Assembly: GCF_016086655.4 (NCBI RefSeq)
Contig: NC_052137.2
Coordinates: 1,488,001-1,552,000, forward strand
Source of the DNA: Lepeophtheirus salmonis
Taxonomy: Eukaryota; Arthropoda; Copepoda; Siphonostomatoida; Caligidae
Reading direction: 5' to 3'
Length of the DNA stretch: 64,000 nt
Shown here: positions 33,540 to 45,806 of the stretch, piece by piece
Numbering within the stretch: position 1 is the first letter of the stretch
How the letters are laid out: every line of letters begins with the position of its first letter
Program-made: the position numbers and the translations under genes
Notes under the pieces: model-generated
The model's input: the letters and a program-made list of their open reading frames with translations, nothing else
Database searches by the model: none
What the model was told of the DNA's origin: nothing

Positions 33540-34010
33540 AGGAGCCATAGTGGATTTTTTTAAACACCTCCCGATTTTTGGCGTAGAAACCATCCTGAAC
33601 GGCACCAGGGGCCTTTTGACACCCTTAAAATGACATTATCCTTATTTAAAGGACTGTTCAACCATTTCATCAATTAGTGAGCTTTACCAACGAATGTCTG
33701 AAGCACTATCAGTGGAGACGGTTGGCACTTCTTGAAAATTAAAGGATCCTCCTCTGTGCAGTTCCCAATCTAGAGGCATTTCAAACCTCCTAGTAACATC
33801 AATGCACCTTTTTCATAGATATTGCATTCCTTTGGAGTATACTGTGAGATTCTTCAGAACATTTTTAATACTAGCATAAGAAATATGTATCTCTCTTTCA
33901 GGAAGTCATTGAGAATAAAACAACTGTCACGGCAGCGAAGCTGCTTTTCTTCCAAACCCTCTTCAAAACGTCAAGGTTACCATGTTGTTTATCGTGGGTC
34001 CTTTCAATTT
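33540..34010 (-). pseudogene. Broken coding remnant, unrecognised
   Basis: The minus strand, less AT-rich than its flanks, reads in one frame EEGLEEKQLRCRDSCFILND, then FLKERYIFLMLVLKMF, a stop, then RISQYTPKECNIYEKGALML and CTEEDPLIFKKCQPSPLIVL, a stop, and VSKGPWCRSGWFLRQKSGGV. That is about 130 codons with three or four stops, which looks like a decaying protein rather than noise. No transposase signature is seen. A processed pseudogene or an exon of a lost gene are both possible. Confidence 0.35.
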
Positions 34011-34769
34011 TGTTTGTTCTTTAAAGTTTAATACCCACTACATAAAAATCAGCACCCTAATCTCCTTAAAAAATCGTGTATTAAGTAGTAATGAACATTG
34101 TGTTGTTATTCTGTGAAGCAAGAGTATCTTTATACTTATGTATACCTTTACAAACCATTGGTTGGAATGGTTTTTTTTTTTATTATTGTATTTTTGTTTT
34201 TGTAATTTATATTTTGGTAAATAACAATAATAATATTATAGCCAACCCTTGCTGGCTTCCAAAAGCGGAAATATCATATGTTTATAGTCATATGTACATA
34301 AATATATACAAATATAAAAAACAAAATGGTGGAGCTTTCTAAATCTTACGTTTTTTTAAATAAATATAGAATGAAAGGAGAAGAAGCAAAAAAAAAGAAT
34401 AGGTAAAATTTAAAAAAAAAATCCACATTATATATTTATTAAAAAATTAAAATTGTTAAATATTTTTTTACTATTAAACCAGGGTTGCAACTGATCAGGT
34501 GTGTTTACCTATAATCATAAAGGACTATCTAACGTTCTCTTTGTTTAATAATCCCTGCAAAATAAATATATATTTGATATTTGCACATAAGACATAATTA
34601 GCAAAAAGTGTAATTTAACTAGTTATCAACATGATGGGCAATGCAATTAAGTCCCAAATGGTCAAAAGGGGAGTGATTCTCTTGTGTATATATGTAAAAA
34701 GTTGTATAAAAAATGTGACTGTTTTCTAGATTCTAGAAGAGAGAAAATCTAAGTATAAATAATTCCTAT
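34011..34769. other. AT-rich intergenic DNA
   Basis: No gene is supported. Confidence 0.45.
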
Positions 34770-35170
34770 TGCGTGTGCTCATTGAAGACTGAGAGTAGGA
34801 CTCACGATTGTTTGGAGAGTTATAAATGTAAGTCCTTTTAGAATCGGAGTAGAATTGAGGATCCAACTCGTAGTGATTCCTTGTTAGATTCGGAGTGGAG
34901 GTTATTGTTTATTTCCTTCACCTCATAGCTTCTCACAGCTAATCTAATGTTACATCATGACAGCTAAGCTGATCTTCTCACAAAACACTCTTCATTATTT
35001 TTCAGGATGATCACGTTAAATTTCATTTACTTTTCTTTTCTATTATCTAGGCAGATCATATGTATAATTTTCAACAACACTTATCATTATTATAACTATA
35101 CGTCCTTGTTCAATTCGAAGTAGAATTGATAATCGCCATTAGAGTCATTTCTATCTATGTTTTTGATAGA
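34770..35170. repeat. Dispersed repeat R1, copy 1
   Basis: Contains CACAGCTAATCTAATG, CATGACAGCTAAGCTG and CTCACAAAACACTCTTC, then ATCACGTTAAATTTCATTT. The same order is found at 39.05-39.34 and 55.36-55.62 kb. A GAATCGGAGTAGAATTGAGG module occurs at 34,840 and again, diverged, near 35,115. Its class is undetermined. Confidence 0.55.
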
Positions 35171-35714
35171 TACATAGTGGTATTAGGGTGTATCCCACTT
35201 CCAACCAGAGTTGATATAATACAACGTCATGACAGCTCTCATTTAAAATATTGTTCAAATTATCAAAGTAACTTTGTTATTCTTTTTAGCATACAGAAAG
35301 GTCATATTTTCAAGAACTCTCTCCCTCGTGTTCCCTTACTTTATGTATACAAAGGTGAGCAGAAGTATTTACAGAAGGTTTATTTTTCTGGTAAATTATT
35401 TATATAGTCTTTTGTCAACTGACTGTTGTGTTGTCTCGACAGCCAAAATATTTATATACAACATTTATCACAGAAGTTTTGTTCTCCAACAGCCGAGTAT
35501 CTCGACCTTATCGACTACTAGTTGTGATCTGAGCTGAGAAGGAAGGTTCAAATGTCTTTCTACAAAAGCCTCGCCTCCCTAAAGTGCTACACAAATGAAA
35601 GATGACCACCTTACGCCAGCCGTGGTCAACTGGACTACGTGATTAAACCTAATAGCGTCCATATCGAGTATAAATTGTCCCAAAGTTATATCTGCAAATT
35701 ATTATTGCTGAAAA
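35171..35714. other. Mixed-composition DNA, no supported gene
   Basis: Two overlapping open frames (35,126-35,407 and 35,274-35,537) begin in repeat DNA. AAAG/GTGAGC at 35,354 resembles a donor. The block around 35,430-35,650 is less AT-rich, but no motif was recognised. Confidence 0.3.
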
Positions 35715-35825
35715 ACTTCGGCTCAATTTTGAGGCTGGAAAGTTGAGTTTATGAGAATCATTTCACCCGAGTGCATTGTCCAATGAGCTACGTTGCTGCA
35801 TAATTTCAAATATACCATTGAACTA
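35715..35825 (-). repeat. tRNA-derived SINE fragment
   Basis: Minus strand: CAACGTAGCTCATTGGACAA is the A box and start of the SINE head seen at 43.6 kb (CGTAGCTCAATGGACAA). Only the head is convincingly preserved. Confidence 0.45.
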
Positions 35826-36289
35826 TGTACATATATTTAACCTGGCAATACATTGATGGGGGGGGTTAAAGAGGCGGCTTTGTCATTATACTAACAGTCA
35901 CGTTGAAAACAATCGGGGTTTTCATACACATACTGTTTAATATGCGTGTACAATGTACATGATTGGTAATACAAATATAGATAAAATGTCATATAGGCTT
36001 TGTTCCACTTTTTTGTAGTGAAATACTTATTTATTTATACATTTATTGAATGAATAAATAAATTTAGTTGACTAAAAAATATTTTTGTCACTTCCCAATG
36101 TTATATTTGTAATGCATCAAGATAAAAGCAATTTTAAACAAAAATAAAAAAATCCCCTCTTATTTTTTTACTCCTAACACAGGGTGAAAACTTACAACTT
36201 ACTGACATGTATTCTATTGATTTGAGAGGTTCTGGATCATAAAGTTAGAACTGTATGTAATTGTATAAGTAGCCATGTATCTTAAGCAC
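35826..36289. other. AT-rich intergenic DNA
   Basis: Nothing recognised. Confidence 0.45.
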
Positions 36290-36727
36290 CTGCAGCTTCT
36301 TTTGAAATTCTATAATAGGGCGATAAATGTCATTGCAACGTGATTCAAGGCTTAGGGGATCAATCTTCTTCCTGCGGTTAACACTCCAACAGAAGTGCCC
36401 AGGCTGACGAGAATGGGGCTCGTAAGACCATCTACAATGCTACCAAGAGGCTAGATTACTACAAGACCATAGCGAGGAAGGAGAACTCTGGAAAGAAAAA
36501 GCCATCATTAATGCAGATGGCATCAAGGACAACATCAAAAAGGACACAACCAAGTCTTTGTCCATGCTAAGAATCTCGATCTTTTCAAGGAATTCCCTAG
36601 GGTCCAGGCAAATTTCCATGACGGCAATGTTGTTTTTCAGCAAAATGGGGCCCTCGCACAGACTCCGAAAATTACTCACACCTTGTCAGCTAACATCTGT
36701 GTGTCCACTAGCGGCCGAGTTGAATAA
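36290..36727 (+). pseudogene. Internally deleted Tc1/mariner transposase
   Basis: The N-terminal part (about 36,395-36,535) reads GARKTIYNATKRLDYYKTIA then RKENSGKKKPS, the HTH end and linker of a mariner-type transposase. After a frameshift, NFHDGNVVFQQNGALAQTPK (about 36,610-36,670) is the region around the second catalytic aspartate (FQQDGAPAHT in the family), with the aspartate changed to asparagine. The frame ends at 36,724-36,726, well before the third catalytic residue. The segment between linker and FQQ is largely missing. The opposing 79-codon frame (36,440-36,679) is a shadow. Confidence 0.8.
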
Positions 36728-37732
36728 ATCAATTTGACATTGGCTATATATCAGAAAAATATAAATAAATGTTCTGACCCTCCTAATCACAACTGTTAAT
36801 TTTTCATTCTGTTACTGTGGCAATTAGTGTTTGATAATAATATTTGATTATATTATTGGCTTTCTATTCAAATTATTGGGATGAGTTACGATACTAAGGA
36901 ATTGTGTCTATTATAGAAATTATATGTTATTCTTTTGTAAATTTGGCGCTGTTGTATATATATTTTATTTTTTATGAGGGTAGAGGGTATAATAATCAAA
37001 TAGACTAGGCAAACCTATACTATAGTCTATAAGCATCTGTAAACGATCAAACGCTGAAACTGCTATTTTTTTATAATCTCCTAGAATGTGCCTTTATAGG
37101 GGAATGGAGACTAGGGACCTTTCAGCACAAGTAATCAGAGGTTTTCATTTTTCTTGTCTAAATTGATAAAGAAAAATGTATTTGTCTATCTGTCTGCAGA
37201 AAACTCACTTTTTAGTGTGCAGCTAAGACTCAGTGTGTCATATTGACAAAGAAAAGTACATTTCCATAGTATTGAAGAAAAGTTCATCGACGGACAATAA
37301 ATCCAAGCAATTTATTTCCTGCTAGTAATTGATAAATATAATGTAAACAAAGATACATTCTCTGGAATTTATCGTTAATGTAAATCCCCTAGAAATCTCG
37401 CTAGAAAAAGTTTTCTCGTTCGAACGTTGCGACTGATCAAAATATTAACTTGACTTATAATGTCTAGTAACATACCTTAAACCTTTTTTGATCGTCCAAA
37501 TGAGAAGGTGTAAAAGTAGCCGCATTTTATGTGTCATCCAAAAATAGGAGACAGAATGGGCTCTTATCAATTTTATGAGGGGGAAGAAAGACAGCATTAG
37601 AAAAAAAATCATAAAAATCATAAAATAAAATGTTCATATGCAGTAAAAAATAAAGAGGGACTTGATTCATTGCATACATACAGATGAATTATTCTTCTTC
37701 TCCTGCCAAGAGAATGAAAGAAGATGTTGGAA
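36728..37732. other. AT-rich intergenic DNA
   Basis: 36,850-36,935 resembles part of the satellite-like unit (TTCAAATTATTGGGATGAGTT). No gene is seen. Confidence 0.4.
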
Positions 37733-38352
37733 TTAGTGTTGGGTTTGGGTCTGAAAATCCTAAGCATGTCTGAGACTTTTATCATTTTTAGAGGATCAAA
37801 AGAATTATGTTCTTTACATAAGTTCGGTATGAACTGGTCCCACAGTACAAATCGATCTAAATCGGTCCCAAAGAAAAATTCGGTCTTTTTGGTGATTGTT
37901 AACTCAAACTGTTTTAAATGTGTTAATTAGTGTTGAGTTTTGGTCTAAAATCGTAAAACCTGTCAAATTAATTAGCTCTTTAAAGAAGTTTGGTTTAAAC
38001 TGGACTCAAACAAATATTAGTGTTGTTTGATCTAACAAAAAAAAAAGTCTGGATTGGTCTCATTTAAAATTCGTTCTATACGTATTCCATGGATAAATAA
38101 TTGTAGACAGCGGTCCATTGTATTTCAAAATGGTGACCATTGATCTACAATGACATGAAATATGAAGTAAAATGTGTTGAATGAATCATATTTATACAAC
38201 TCATAAATTAAGAGTGGTGATAAAAACGGTTTATATATTTAGACAAAAAAACAATTAAATTTCGGTCTAAAGTCTTAAATCGTCAATCAGTTGAGAGAAA
38301 ATCACTTAATATCGAATGAAAAAAGCTCGGTCTTGAATGACGTCTCAACACT
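37733..38352. mobile_element. TTAGTGTTG-family element(s)
   Basis: Starts with TTAGTGTTGGGTTTGGGTCT, has a second internal start TTAGTGTTGAGTTTTGGTCT at 37,927, and ends with AGACGTCTCAACACTAG. Two overlapping or tandem copies are likely. Repeated TCGGTCTAAA/GGTCTAAA motifs fill the interior, and no coding sequence is present. Confidence 0.5.
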
Positions 38353-39049
38353 AGTAGAGCTGTACTGCTAAGCGTATTATAGGCTTTAACTTCATATTTT
38401 CTTTTCTTTCTTACTTTAAAGTCTTAAATATTGTTATCATTATGAAGTAGGTAACAGAAAAAGCAGGGATTTAATCTGGCAAAACTAATCAGCTTTGATA
38501 GTAGTAAATATACAAATAATAACTAAATATTATAATTATATCTTCTTTTGTGGTTTTCAAAATTCATAATGGTTTATATGGTTAAATTTCGTGCGGATTA
38601 ATATAAATATATGGGTTTGTTATATTTTTGGGTTTATTGGCTAAGAAGAAGCTAAGCTTAATTTTATTTTGTATCTTTAGGAAATAACAAAAATAAAAGA
38701 CGGGGAAATTTTATTATATCCTAGTTTAAAAGAAATAAGTTCTTACTTTGAATTTCTATCACCATTTTTCAAATGTTTCTTAAGCAAACTAAATAAATAA
38801 GCATGTCATATATAAATTTTATATTAAAGTCATACCATATACTTTTACAAATGGGCTACAAAAAATGTATACTCATTTCACCATGGCCTAATTAAAAGTA
38901 CATACACTCGATAACTAGGCTGTAAATCCTAAGCATCTTTTAGTATGTGCGTTTGGTTGCTGTTGCCAACCAGAGCAGTGTTTTTATTTTCTGTTATCAT
39001 AATTCTTCATACTTGAGGAGATAACATTTAATCATAAAGTGTAGCCGTG
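38353..39049. other. AT-rich intergenic DNA
   Basis: Nothing supported. Confidence 0.45.
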
Positions 39050-39340
39050 AGGGAGTTTTGCTCATGAAGAACGGATAATAATGCTGAGTAGCTTTTTGGG
39101 AGCTAAAAGTGGGTTCATAGTAGCATTGAGGATAGCTATCCTCAGACTAATTTCTGTTTTTGGCCTGGGTTGATACGGAGTGAGATTAGTGCCTCCTTCA
39201 TTTGCCAGCTGCTCTCAGCTAATTTAATAAAACGTAATTACACCCAGGCTGCTCTCTTCACAGACATTCTTCCAATTGTTTAGTAACCATGTTAATTTTC
39301 ATTTGTTTTTAATTTAATGGTTTACGATTTAAAAACCTAC
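39050..39340. repeat. Dispersed repeat R1, copy 2
   Basis: CTCAGCTAATTTAATAAAAC, CTCTTCACAGACATTCTTCC and AACCATGTTAATTTTCATTT follow the order seen in copies 1 and 3. Confidence 0.55.
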
Positions 39341-40379
39341 ATATATATTTTCTGACTGATGACTTTTGAATGATACGTGTGCCACTAGCTACCTGTTTGC
39401 TCACTATATCTCCAATTTCTCACAAACTGCACACACGAGCATCCGCATGTTCACAAATAATAACAATATTTACAAAAGTAGTAATAAAGTTCTATTTGTA
39501 ATCTCTTGTATACAAACTTGTAAAACCAAAAATGGGGCAGTTTATTTCGTTTTGGGCAACCAAAACTTGAAGAGTGCCTTCTGAAAGGTCTAATAAGGAT
39601 TTAGTAAGCCCTATATTCTATATCAAAACTCCGAAAACGGTAATTGTTTATGCATAATTCGATGACGTTAGAGTTGAGATTTTTACCTACAAACTCAAAA
39701 TACATAAATCTTTTTTCTATCAGATGATGAGTTGCCGAGAAATGCAGTCCTTTCATTGTGTGATTTTTAGCATAAGATGTAGTTAACCTTCTAACTTCAG
39801 ACAGTCATATTTTCTGGAGCTGTAGTTCACATGAAATATAACCTATATTATGACATTTGACATATAATTTGACAACGGTGGTCAAGTTGTATAAATGGTC
39901 AAATTAGATTCATTAAGTACCTTTGAATGTCATCTACAATATCTGTAAATATGGAGTGGATAAAACTTTACAGAAATAATTTGAATAGAAAATCGGAACT
40001 TTTTAATTTCAACTTCCATTTTTTGTGACGTCATGTTTCTACCTTCATTATTTTCAAATCAGCAACGTAATATGGTGATTTTATAAACTCATTGCGCAAT
40101 ATATGTTTACTTAACTCCAGTACTTATAAATTTAACAATTATCTCTGTGTATACCCATCATTTGCATTGAAGTATTTATTTTTATTTCCCAATGTATTTA
40201 TGATTTTTTATGGAGAGGGTTCCCTGTATATACACACATATACATACATCCTTTTTAAATATTATATACAGACAATGTCACTTCAAAAGTTTACATTTTA
40301 AATAAAAAACAGGGCAAGACATCATCTGTTGTCGATATGACCTTCAGAGTGTTATAATGATATATTTAAACACAGAGGC
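39341..40379. other. AT-rich intergenic DNA
   Basis: Chance open frames only. Confidence 0.45.
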
Positions 40380-42337
40380 ATTAATGTTGGGTTTTGATCT
40401 CAAAATAAAATTGTAGACCCAAAGGTGTATTTTGAAATTTGTTGTAGGGGTTCTCAATTTGTATTTATTTTAATATAATTAGTTTAAGTCATAAATAATT
40501 TGCAAATAGAAGAAATAAATCTTAATCAGTTTTTAAAAAATGTAATAACATTGATGAGATGTATGACTATTGTGGTATTAGTTCTTATTTAGGACCGAAG
40601 ACCGCAGTCCATTCCCAATTGTTGGTCCTTAAAAAATGTAAAATCGATCCTTCATGTGGTTTTTTTCCCTTGTTTAATTATGGCGTTATATTGTAAAAAG
40701 AATATATTATACAACTTAATAAAAATATAATGTGTTCGTGTTGTATCATAAAAAAAGGAATATTTTTTGCAAGATATGTGCAATGCTCATAATAAATATA
40801 GCTTTTTTGGCTTAATTAACTATCTACATTTTTACTAAAAATTCCAAGGTACAGTTCCAAAGGACAGATGGACTTTTCTCAAAAAGATGAAATTTCCCTC
40901 CAAAGTCCAAGGCCCTGTCCATACGGGAATAATAATTATATTTTTTTATTGAGATTCAAAAAGTTTTGCGTTTACAGTTCTGCTTAATCCGAGCGGATGA
41001 AGAATCCAATGGTAATATTATCATGAATATAGAAAAGTACAAGGATCATTGCAATGACTAGTGTGGGATTTCGATCTGGAAATCCTAGAATAGTCTGAGA
41101 CTGTTATCATTTTGTTCAGATGGAACTAATTCAGTCTGGGCCAATCTCGTAGCAGTAAAAATTGGTCTAAACAAAAAAATAATGAATATGTTTGGCCTCA
41201 TAGAAAAAAGTATCCTAAAAATAAATTTGATAACAAAGGAAATTGTGGTTCAGGTTTTATGACCGCAGTTTGGATCGAAATATCGGTCCTTCTCGGTCTG
41301 GAAAAATCAAAACCGAACTTCAATACAAATAGGGGGTACATTAACACCTGGAATCTGCAATATACATACGAATATTGGGATATTTTGGTCCAGGCCACGA
41401 TCTTAGACCTTAGACAGAAGTTGAATCGTTTTCAATACTCTTAATACACATTTTTAATAATTTATTGGACTTGGTGAATCCTCGACATTTATAGGAAAAA
41501 ATCAAAGGACCGAAGTTTAAGGACTGATCCGAAGGACTTGCAGTACAAAGGACCGACTGAACTGGACGAAACTGATAAAACATTATGTATGATATTGTCT
41601 TAGATATCATAAATAGTCGTCTAAACAAAAAAAAATGTGTTTGATTGGTTTCTTAAAAAGTGTTTTTTTTTTAAATAAATCTAATAGAAATACTAATATC
41701 TCACTCTAGACCTAAATTCAATTATTTTTTTAAATCGTAAATCGATTTTTTTTTGCATCAATCTATACACGGATTTATGAATTGTAAAAATATAATTTAT
41801 TCAACCCATTTAACTATATATCATTCCGGGCCGATGTTCACAATCTTGAAGCACAACTGACGTGTATATTGAATTGATCACATTCGTGTTAGCAAGGAGA
41901 GCTATCAAGACCAAATTTTTCTTTGGCACGGATTTAGAACGAACGAATAACTTCGTTACAGTAAAATTTATAACAGTCTCATACCAAAATCCATCGCCAA
42001 CTAATTTTGGCCCTCCCTTCCTTCTTTATTTTTTAATATTCATAATATGACGTTATGGTAGGAATTTCTAAGTATTTCATTGTATAACTCATGTACAATG
42101 AAAGAATTCAAAATTGGTAGATTTTTTTAAAGGGGTTATATCGGTTTTATGAATCAAATGAAAGCTTTAAAGTATAATTGACAATTTGTGGTTCTCAATA
42201 TAATGAAACAATTTGCTTTAATCAAATAGTCTTTGTGACTCATCTAGATCTCACTTCTTGAAAGGGCGTAGTTAGTTACGTCCGCTCAAAATCAATATAA
42301 TCTTAGACCTCAGATTTGCGGACTGAAATTCAACACA
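40380..42337. repeat. TTAGTGTTG/GGACYG repeat cluster
   Basis: Element starts at 40,380 (TTAATGTTGGGTTTTGATCT) and 41,058 (CTAGTGTGGGATTTCGATCT), and an end-like GGACTGAAATTCAACACACG at 42,319. Between them lie GGACCGAAGACCGCAGTCC (40,591) and GGACCGACTGAACTGGACGA (41,554) motifs. There are probably two or more eroded copies. Open frames here have no recognisable product. Confidence 0.4.
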
Positions 42338-42908
42338 CGTATGCATACAAACAAATACGTTTTTTGAAAGGGGATATCATAATGGAATCATACATGGGAT
42401 AGAAGAAGTATGTAAATATATTTATAGAAACAGAAGCTATTGCTAGGTATACAATATACATACATATAAGTATATAAACATATGCTCTATAAATATGTGT
42501 ATATTTTATTTTATTCTTTTAACTCTCTCATTTCACAAAAAAATAAATTTATTTAAATCATATATCATACATAGAGGAAGAAAGAACGTTTACATTTTTT
42601 TCCTTTTCTTTTTCCATTTTGTTTGTTTGTGTTTATATTCAAATAGTTTTTGGATGTTTGTATCATAAAAATAGAAGCAGAAGAAAATGGTTGCGTCTTA
42701 CCCTGCCTCCGACTTGTATAATACACAATGAACAATAATTATATGATCATTACTTTGTTACATACACTTAAAAGGAATTACACTTATGGGAGTCCTGAAT
42801 TAAAAGTATTGCTGGGTGCCTGTCCTAAATTATAAATAAAGATATTGGAAATGTCGAAATTCCAAGGAGTGAGAAAAACTGAGCCAGATATAATATTATT
42901 AAAATATA
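42338..42908. other. AT-rich intergenic DNA
   Basis: Low-complexity only, ending at the TA before the next element. Confidence 0.5.
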
Positions 42909-43427
42909 CAAGGTGTATGATAGTCTGCTCATTAGATTCAACTGACAAAAGTCGACAATAAAAAATCCTTGATGTACCCTTCGAATACTAAACCTGTGCT
43001 GCCTTTATTGTGGGCCTACATGACTGCTGATATTGAGTTTACAAAGCATTCCAAATTAACTGTTTATGATGTTGCTAAGGCTTTCAAGAAGTTTGATGGG
43101 TGGGGAAGATCGTTCTAAGAGCAAACAAAACGCACTCTTGACATCCTAAAGTTCCTACAAGGGAAATGTTGCCTCCTAGTACTCCGGATCTAGACTCCAT
43201 TGGGCTACTATGTGTGGAGCGTTTCAGAGAGAGATTCCAATAAACGTGCACATAACACTGTTGACTCCATGCAGGTTTCAATTCTCGAGGCAGTGGACAA
43301 GGAGTTTCTCATCAAGCCCTTTGCAAGGCTGAGGGTCAGGTGGGAGGCTGTGATTAAGGATTAAAGAATTTTACTTACATTTTACCACAAAGTAAAAATA
43401 GTATCAAAAAGGATGCCATTCTCCTTG
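42909..43427 (+). mobile_element. Internally deleted mariner, TA-flanked
   Basis: The left end CAAGGTGTATGATAGTCTG follows TA. The right end, read on the minus strand as CAAGGAGAATGGCATCC, is also bordered by TA. Inside, ATG at 43,020 opens MTADIEFTKHSKLTVYDVAK and a KAFKKFDG HTH-like piece. The frame stops, then resumes near 43,185 as DSIGLL/YYVWSVSERDSNKRAHN and VDSMQVSILEAVDKEFLI, ending RLRVRWEAVIKD with a stop at 43,362-43,364. This is the N-terminal end joined to the C-terminal end of a transposase, with the catalytic domain lost. The 65-codon minus-strand frame (43,084-43,281) is a shadow. Total length is 519 bp. Confidence 0.8.
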
Positions 43428-43477
43428 TAGTATAAAGCGTTTACGGTTTGTTTTTTTATAATGTTCCTTAAATCGGT

Positions 43478-43500
43478 CTGAATCAGTTGCACTGATTCAG
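43478..43500. repeat. Hairpin, 10-bp perfect arms
   Basis: CTGAATCAGT and its complement surround a 3-base loop (TGC). It sits at the tail of the adjacent SINE copy. Confidence 0.8.
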
Positions 43501-43690
43501 TATAAGTAAACATTATAGTAAAGCATTTACTCCATCTGAACTAGGAATCTTCTTTGGAGTCCATATATATATAAAGAAATATTTTCTTCTATTGAAAGAA
43601 CCAGTGCACGAACCTAGGCACATTGAATTCAACAGAATAATTTCTCCCAAAACGCGTTGTCCATTGAGCTACGTCGTTCCATAGTGCTTA
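43487..43690 (-). repeat. tRNA-derived SINE, best copy
   Basis: Minus strand, 5' to 3': CGTAGCTCAATGGACAACGC (A box), then AGGTTCGTGCAC (B-box-like) about 50 bases on, then a body with TGGACTCCAAAGAAGATTCC, GGAGTAAATGC and TTTACTTATACTGAATCAGT. Head and body align with 18,617-18,805, and the head alone with 35,715-35,825. An RNA polymerase III promoter plus a shared non-tRNA body supports a SINE. Confidence 0.65.
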
Positions 43691-44375
43691 ATCGGTTTCG
43701 ACATTGCAGTCAGGTTTTTTAATTTTACGCTTGCCGGGATTTTGACCCTTTTCACAACTCCAATAATTATGACAGTACCCCCACATACGCAGACAAAAAA
43801 TATTTCAGACTCCATTGTAGGCCTTCCACAGTAACAGAACGTGTGTGGCTGTAGATCTTCAATTAGGAAAGTGTTTGTTTTATTGTTAAGACTATTATTA
43901 TCATCATTTTTAAGTATTATTATGAGTATTTAAATAGTATACATAATATACATAGAGGCAGCCAGTGGTTAAATGTACGAGTATTTCACTCCTTTTCCCC
44001 ATTTATCATTTCTATTTCTTCTTCTTTTTTTTTCATCTTTCCTACATTACATGTATTTCATACACTGAATTAATGGTTCCACTTTTTTTATTTTTTTACT
44101 CTCTCTCTCTCTTGATTAAAGTTATTTCCTTGTGAGTTTAGTGTAGTAAGACTTACTAAATTACTTACATACATAAAGGAATTTGTACAAGTTGGAACCA
44201 AAAAATGAGCATATGTATGCAACGAATGCTATTTCCTTGAAAGGCACACTCTTGTATTCCTATTATTTTTTGAAGCAACGAAAGGCTTTTTTCCTTATAG
44301 TTATCAAATGAAGATGAAAATTGAATTAATATAATCGTACATTATTAAGTATTTAAAGACTACGTCTTACTAGAC
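43691..44375. other. AT-rich intergenic DNA
   Basis: A CTCTCTCTCTCTCT run at about 44,100-44,113. No gene is seen. Confidence 0.5.
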
Positions 44376-44564
44376 TAGGGGGGTCACACACCCTACACTC
44401 CCGGGCATCCGTTCCCCCCATTGGTTTCTTCTTAATTGCCCTTTGGACTTGGTCTAAAAACATCGTTTCTTAATTCGTTTATACATGTTTTTTGAGCTGG
44501 TATTCCTAAAGCGCTTTGGGAATCCTAAGGTAGCCCTCTGCTTTAAAAAGTTTGATGACCCCTG
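44376..44564. mobile_element. 189-bp hAT-type MITE
   Basis: The right end, read on the minus strand, is CAGGGGTCATCAAACTTTTT, a classic hAT-like terminus. The left end TAGGGGGGTCACACACCC is its decayed partner. Flanks TACTAGAC and ATCTAGAT agree at 5 of 8 positions. Confidence 0.55.
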
Positions 44565-44948
44565 ATCTAGATGAAGAAGATTATTTTTTATCATGAAGTG
44601 TTCATTTGATATGCATAAAGAACGTAAGAAATAAATAGAAGAAGAAGAATCACGAAAAAAAAATTGATATAAATAAATATTTTAGTTAAATAATTATCCT
44701 TCTCCCCATCATTCTCAACAAAACAACAGCCTAATCATTATATACATATCCCAAAGCAAAAATAATTAATTAAAATCCGTCAATATTCATAATTCAAATG
44801 ACACAACCGAAACATTAGTGAAGAAGAACATAACAATAAACTCACCATTAAATGTACTAACAATCCCTATACTAATAATATTTATGATTAAAACAAGCAT
44901 TGTGAGACCTTACAATCACCACCACATCATATTTCCGTACAGTTTCAG
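44565..44948. other. AT-rich intergenic DNA
   Basis: Nothing recognised. Confidence 0.45.
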
Positions 44949-45045
44949 GGTGCTCAGAATCATCAAGGAGAAGGAAGCATATCTTGCAATAGCTGAGATG
45001 GTAAAAGATCTTATCTTCTCAGCAGCTAAGGTTCATAATTGGTAG
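44949..45045 (+). CDS. Candidate terminal exon, unrecognised
   Basis: TTTCCGTACAGTTTCAG is an acceptor-like sequence. The 32 codons after it read VLRIIKEKEAYLAIAEMVKD then LIFSAAKVHNW and a stop, a charged amphipathic helix-like stretch. The reading frame also extends upstream through AT-rich DNA, but without an ATG in a good position. No partner exon or family was identified. Confidence 0.2.
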
Positions 45046-45806
45046 TTTTGCTGGCAATAAGAGCTATGAAATTTAACAGCGCTAATTCCAACCCATTTTT
45101 CTTTCCCCTGGGGATCCCTATCATTTTGGAAGCTTAGAATATAACTAGTGGTTTTCTCATTTTTGATTCTGGATCATCCATTCCCTTTACGTTTTATGGA
45201 AAAATTGTTTTAAAATTCGAACATCGGGACAATCTACAAAGGCGTGTATAGAGGAGTTAAATAGTTTTCGATAGTTCTTACATGGAGCATTAGAAAAAAA
45301 GAACAGCCAAATTGTAAATTGAGTTAAAAGAAGCGTGTAATGACTGTCTAAAAGGAATTATTGATAGTATTATCTCTGATACCTTTTAGGGTAAAATATT
45401 ATTAATTGTATTTTGTGAATACACTAATATATACACACATATACTAATTATAAAGGCCTATAACAGTAAATTTTGTAAGTATCGTTTTATATGCGTCAGT
45501 ACCACAGTATTCTATAGTACCAGTAGCCCAAAAAAAAACAATATGAACTCTTTCCTAGTTCTTTTAAGAAGTGAACGACAATGGTATTATTTTTGATAGC
45601 ATTTTGACTTTGTCATAAAATAGTACTTAATGTACAAATCCTAGCCTTTCCAAAAATCGATGTTTTAATAAACATGTGAACACTACGTCTAGACATAATT
45701 TCGAAGCCATAAACTTTTTATGATCCCTCAATGATTTACTACTACCTCGAAGAACGGTTGAATCCTTTATTTACCACTCCATTTGTACTTGTTCAAAAAA
45801 TATGTA
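45046..45806. other. AT-rich intergenic DNA
   Basis: No gene is seen. Ends at TA. Confidence 0.45.

Noticed and set aside
35370..35650. LTR of a retrotransposon
   Set aside because: No second copy, primer-binding site or polypurine tract could be shown.
36440..36679. 79-codon minus-strand frame
   Set aside because: Opposes the plus-strand transposase remnant containing the FQQN motif.
43084..43281. 65-codon minus-strand frame
   Set aside because: Opposes the plus-strand transposase remnant of the 42.9-43.4 kb element.
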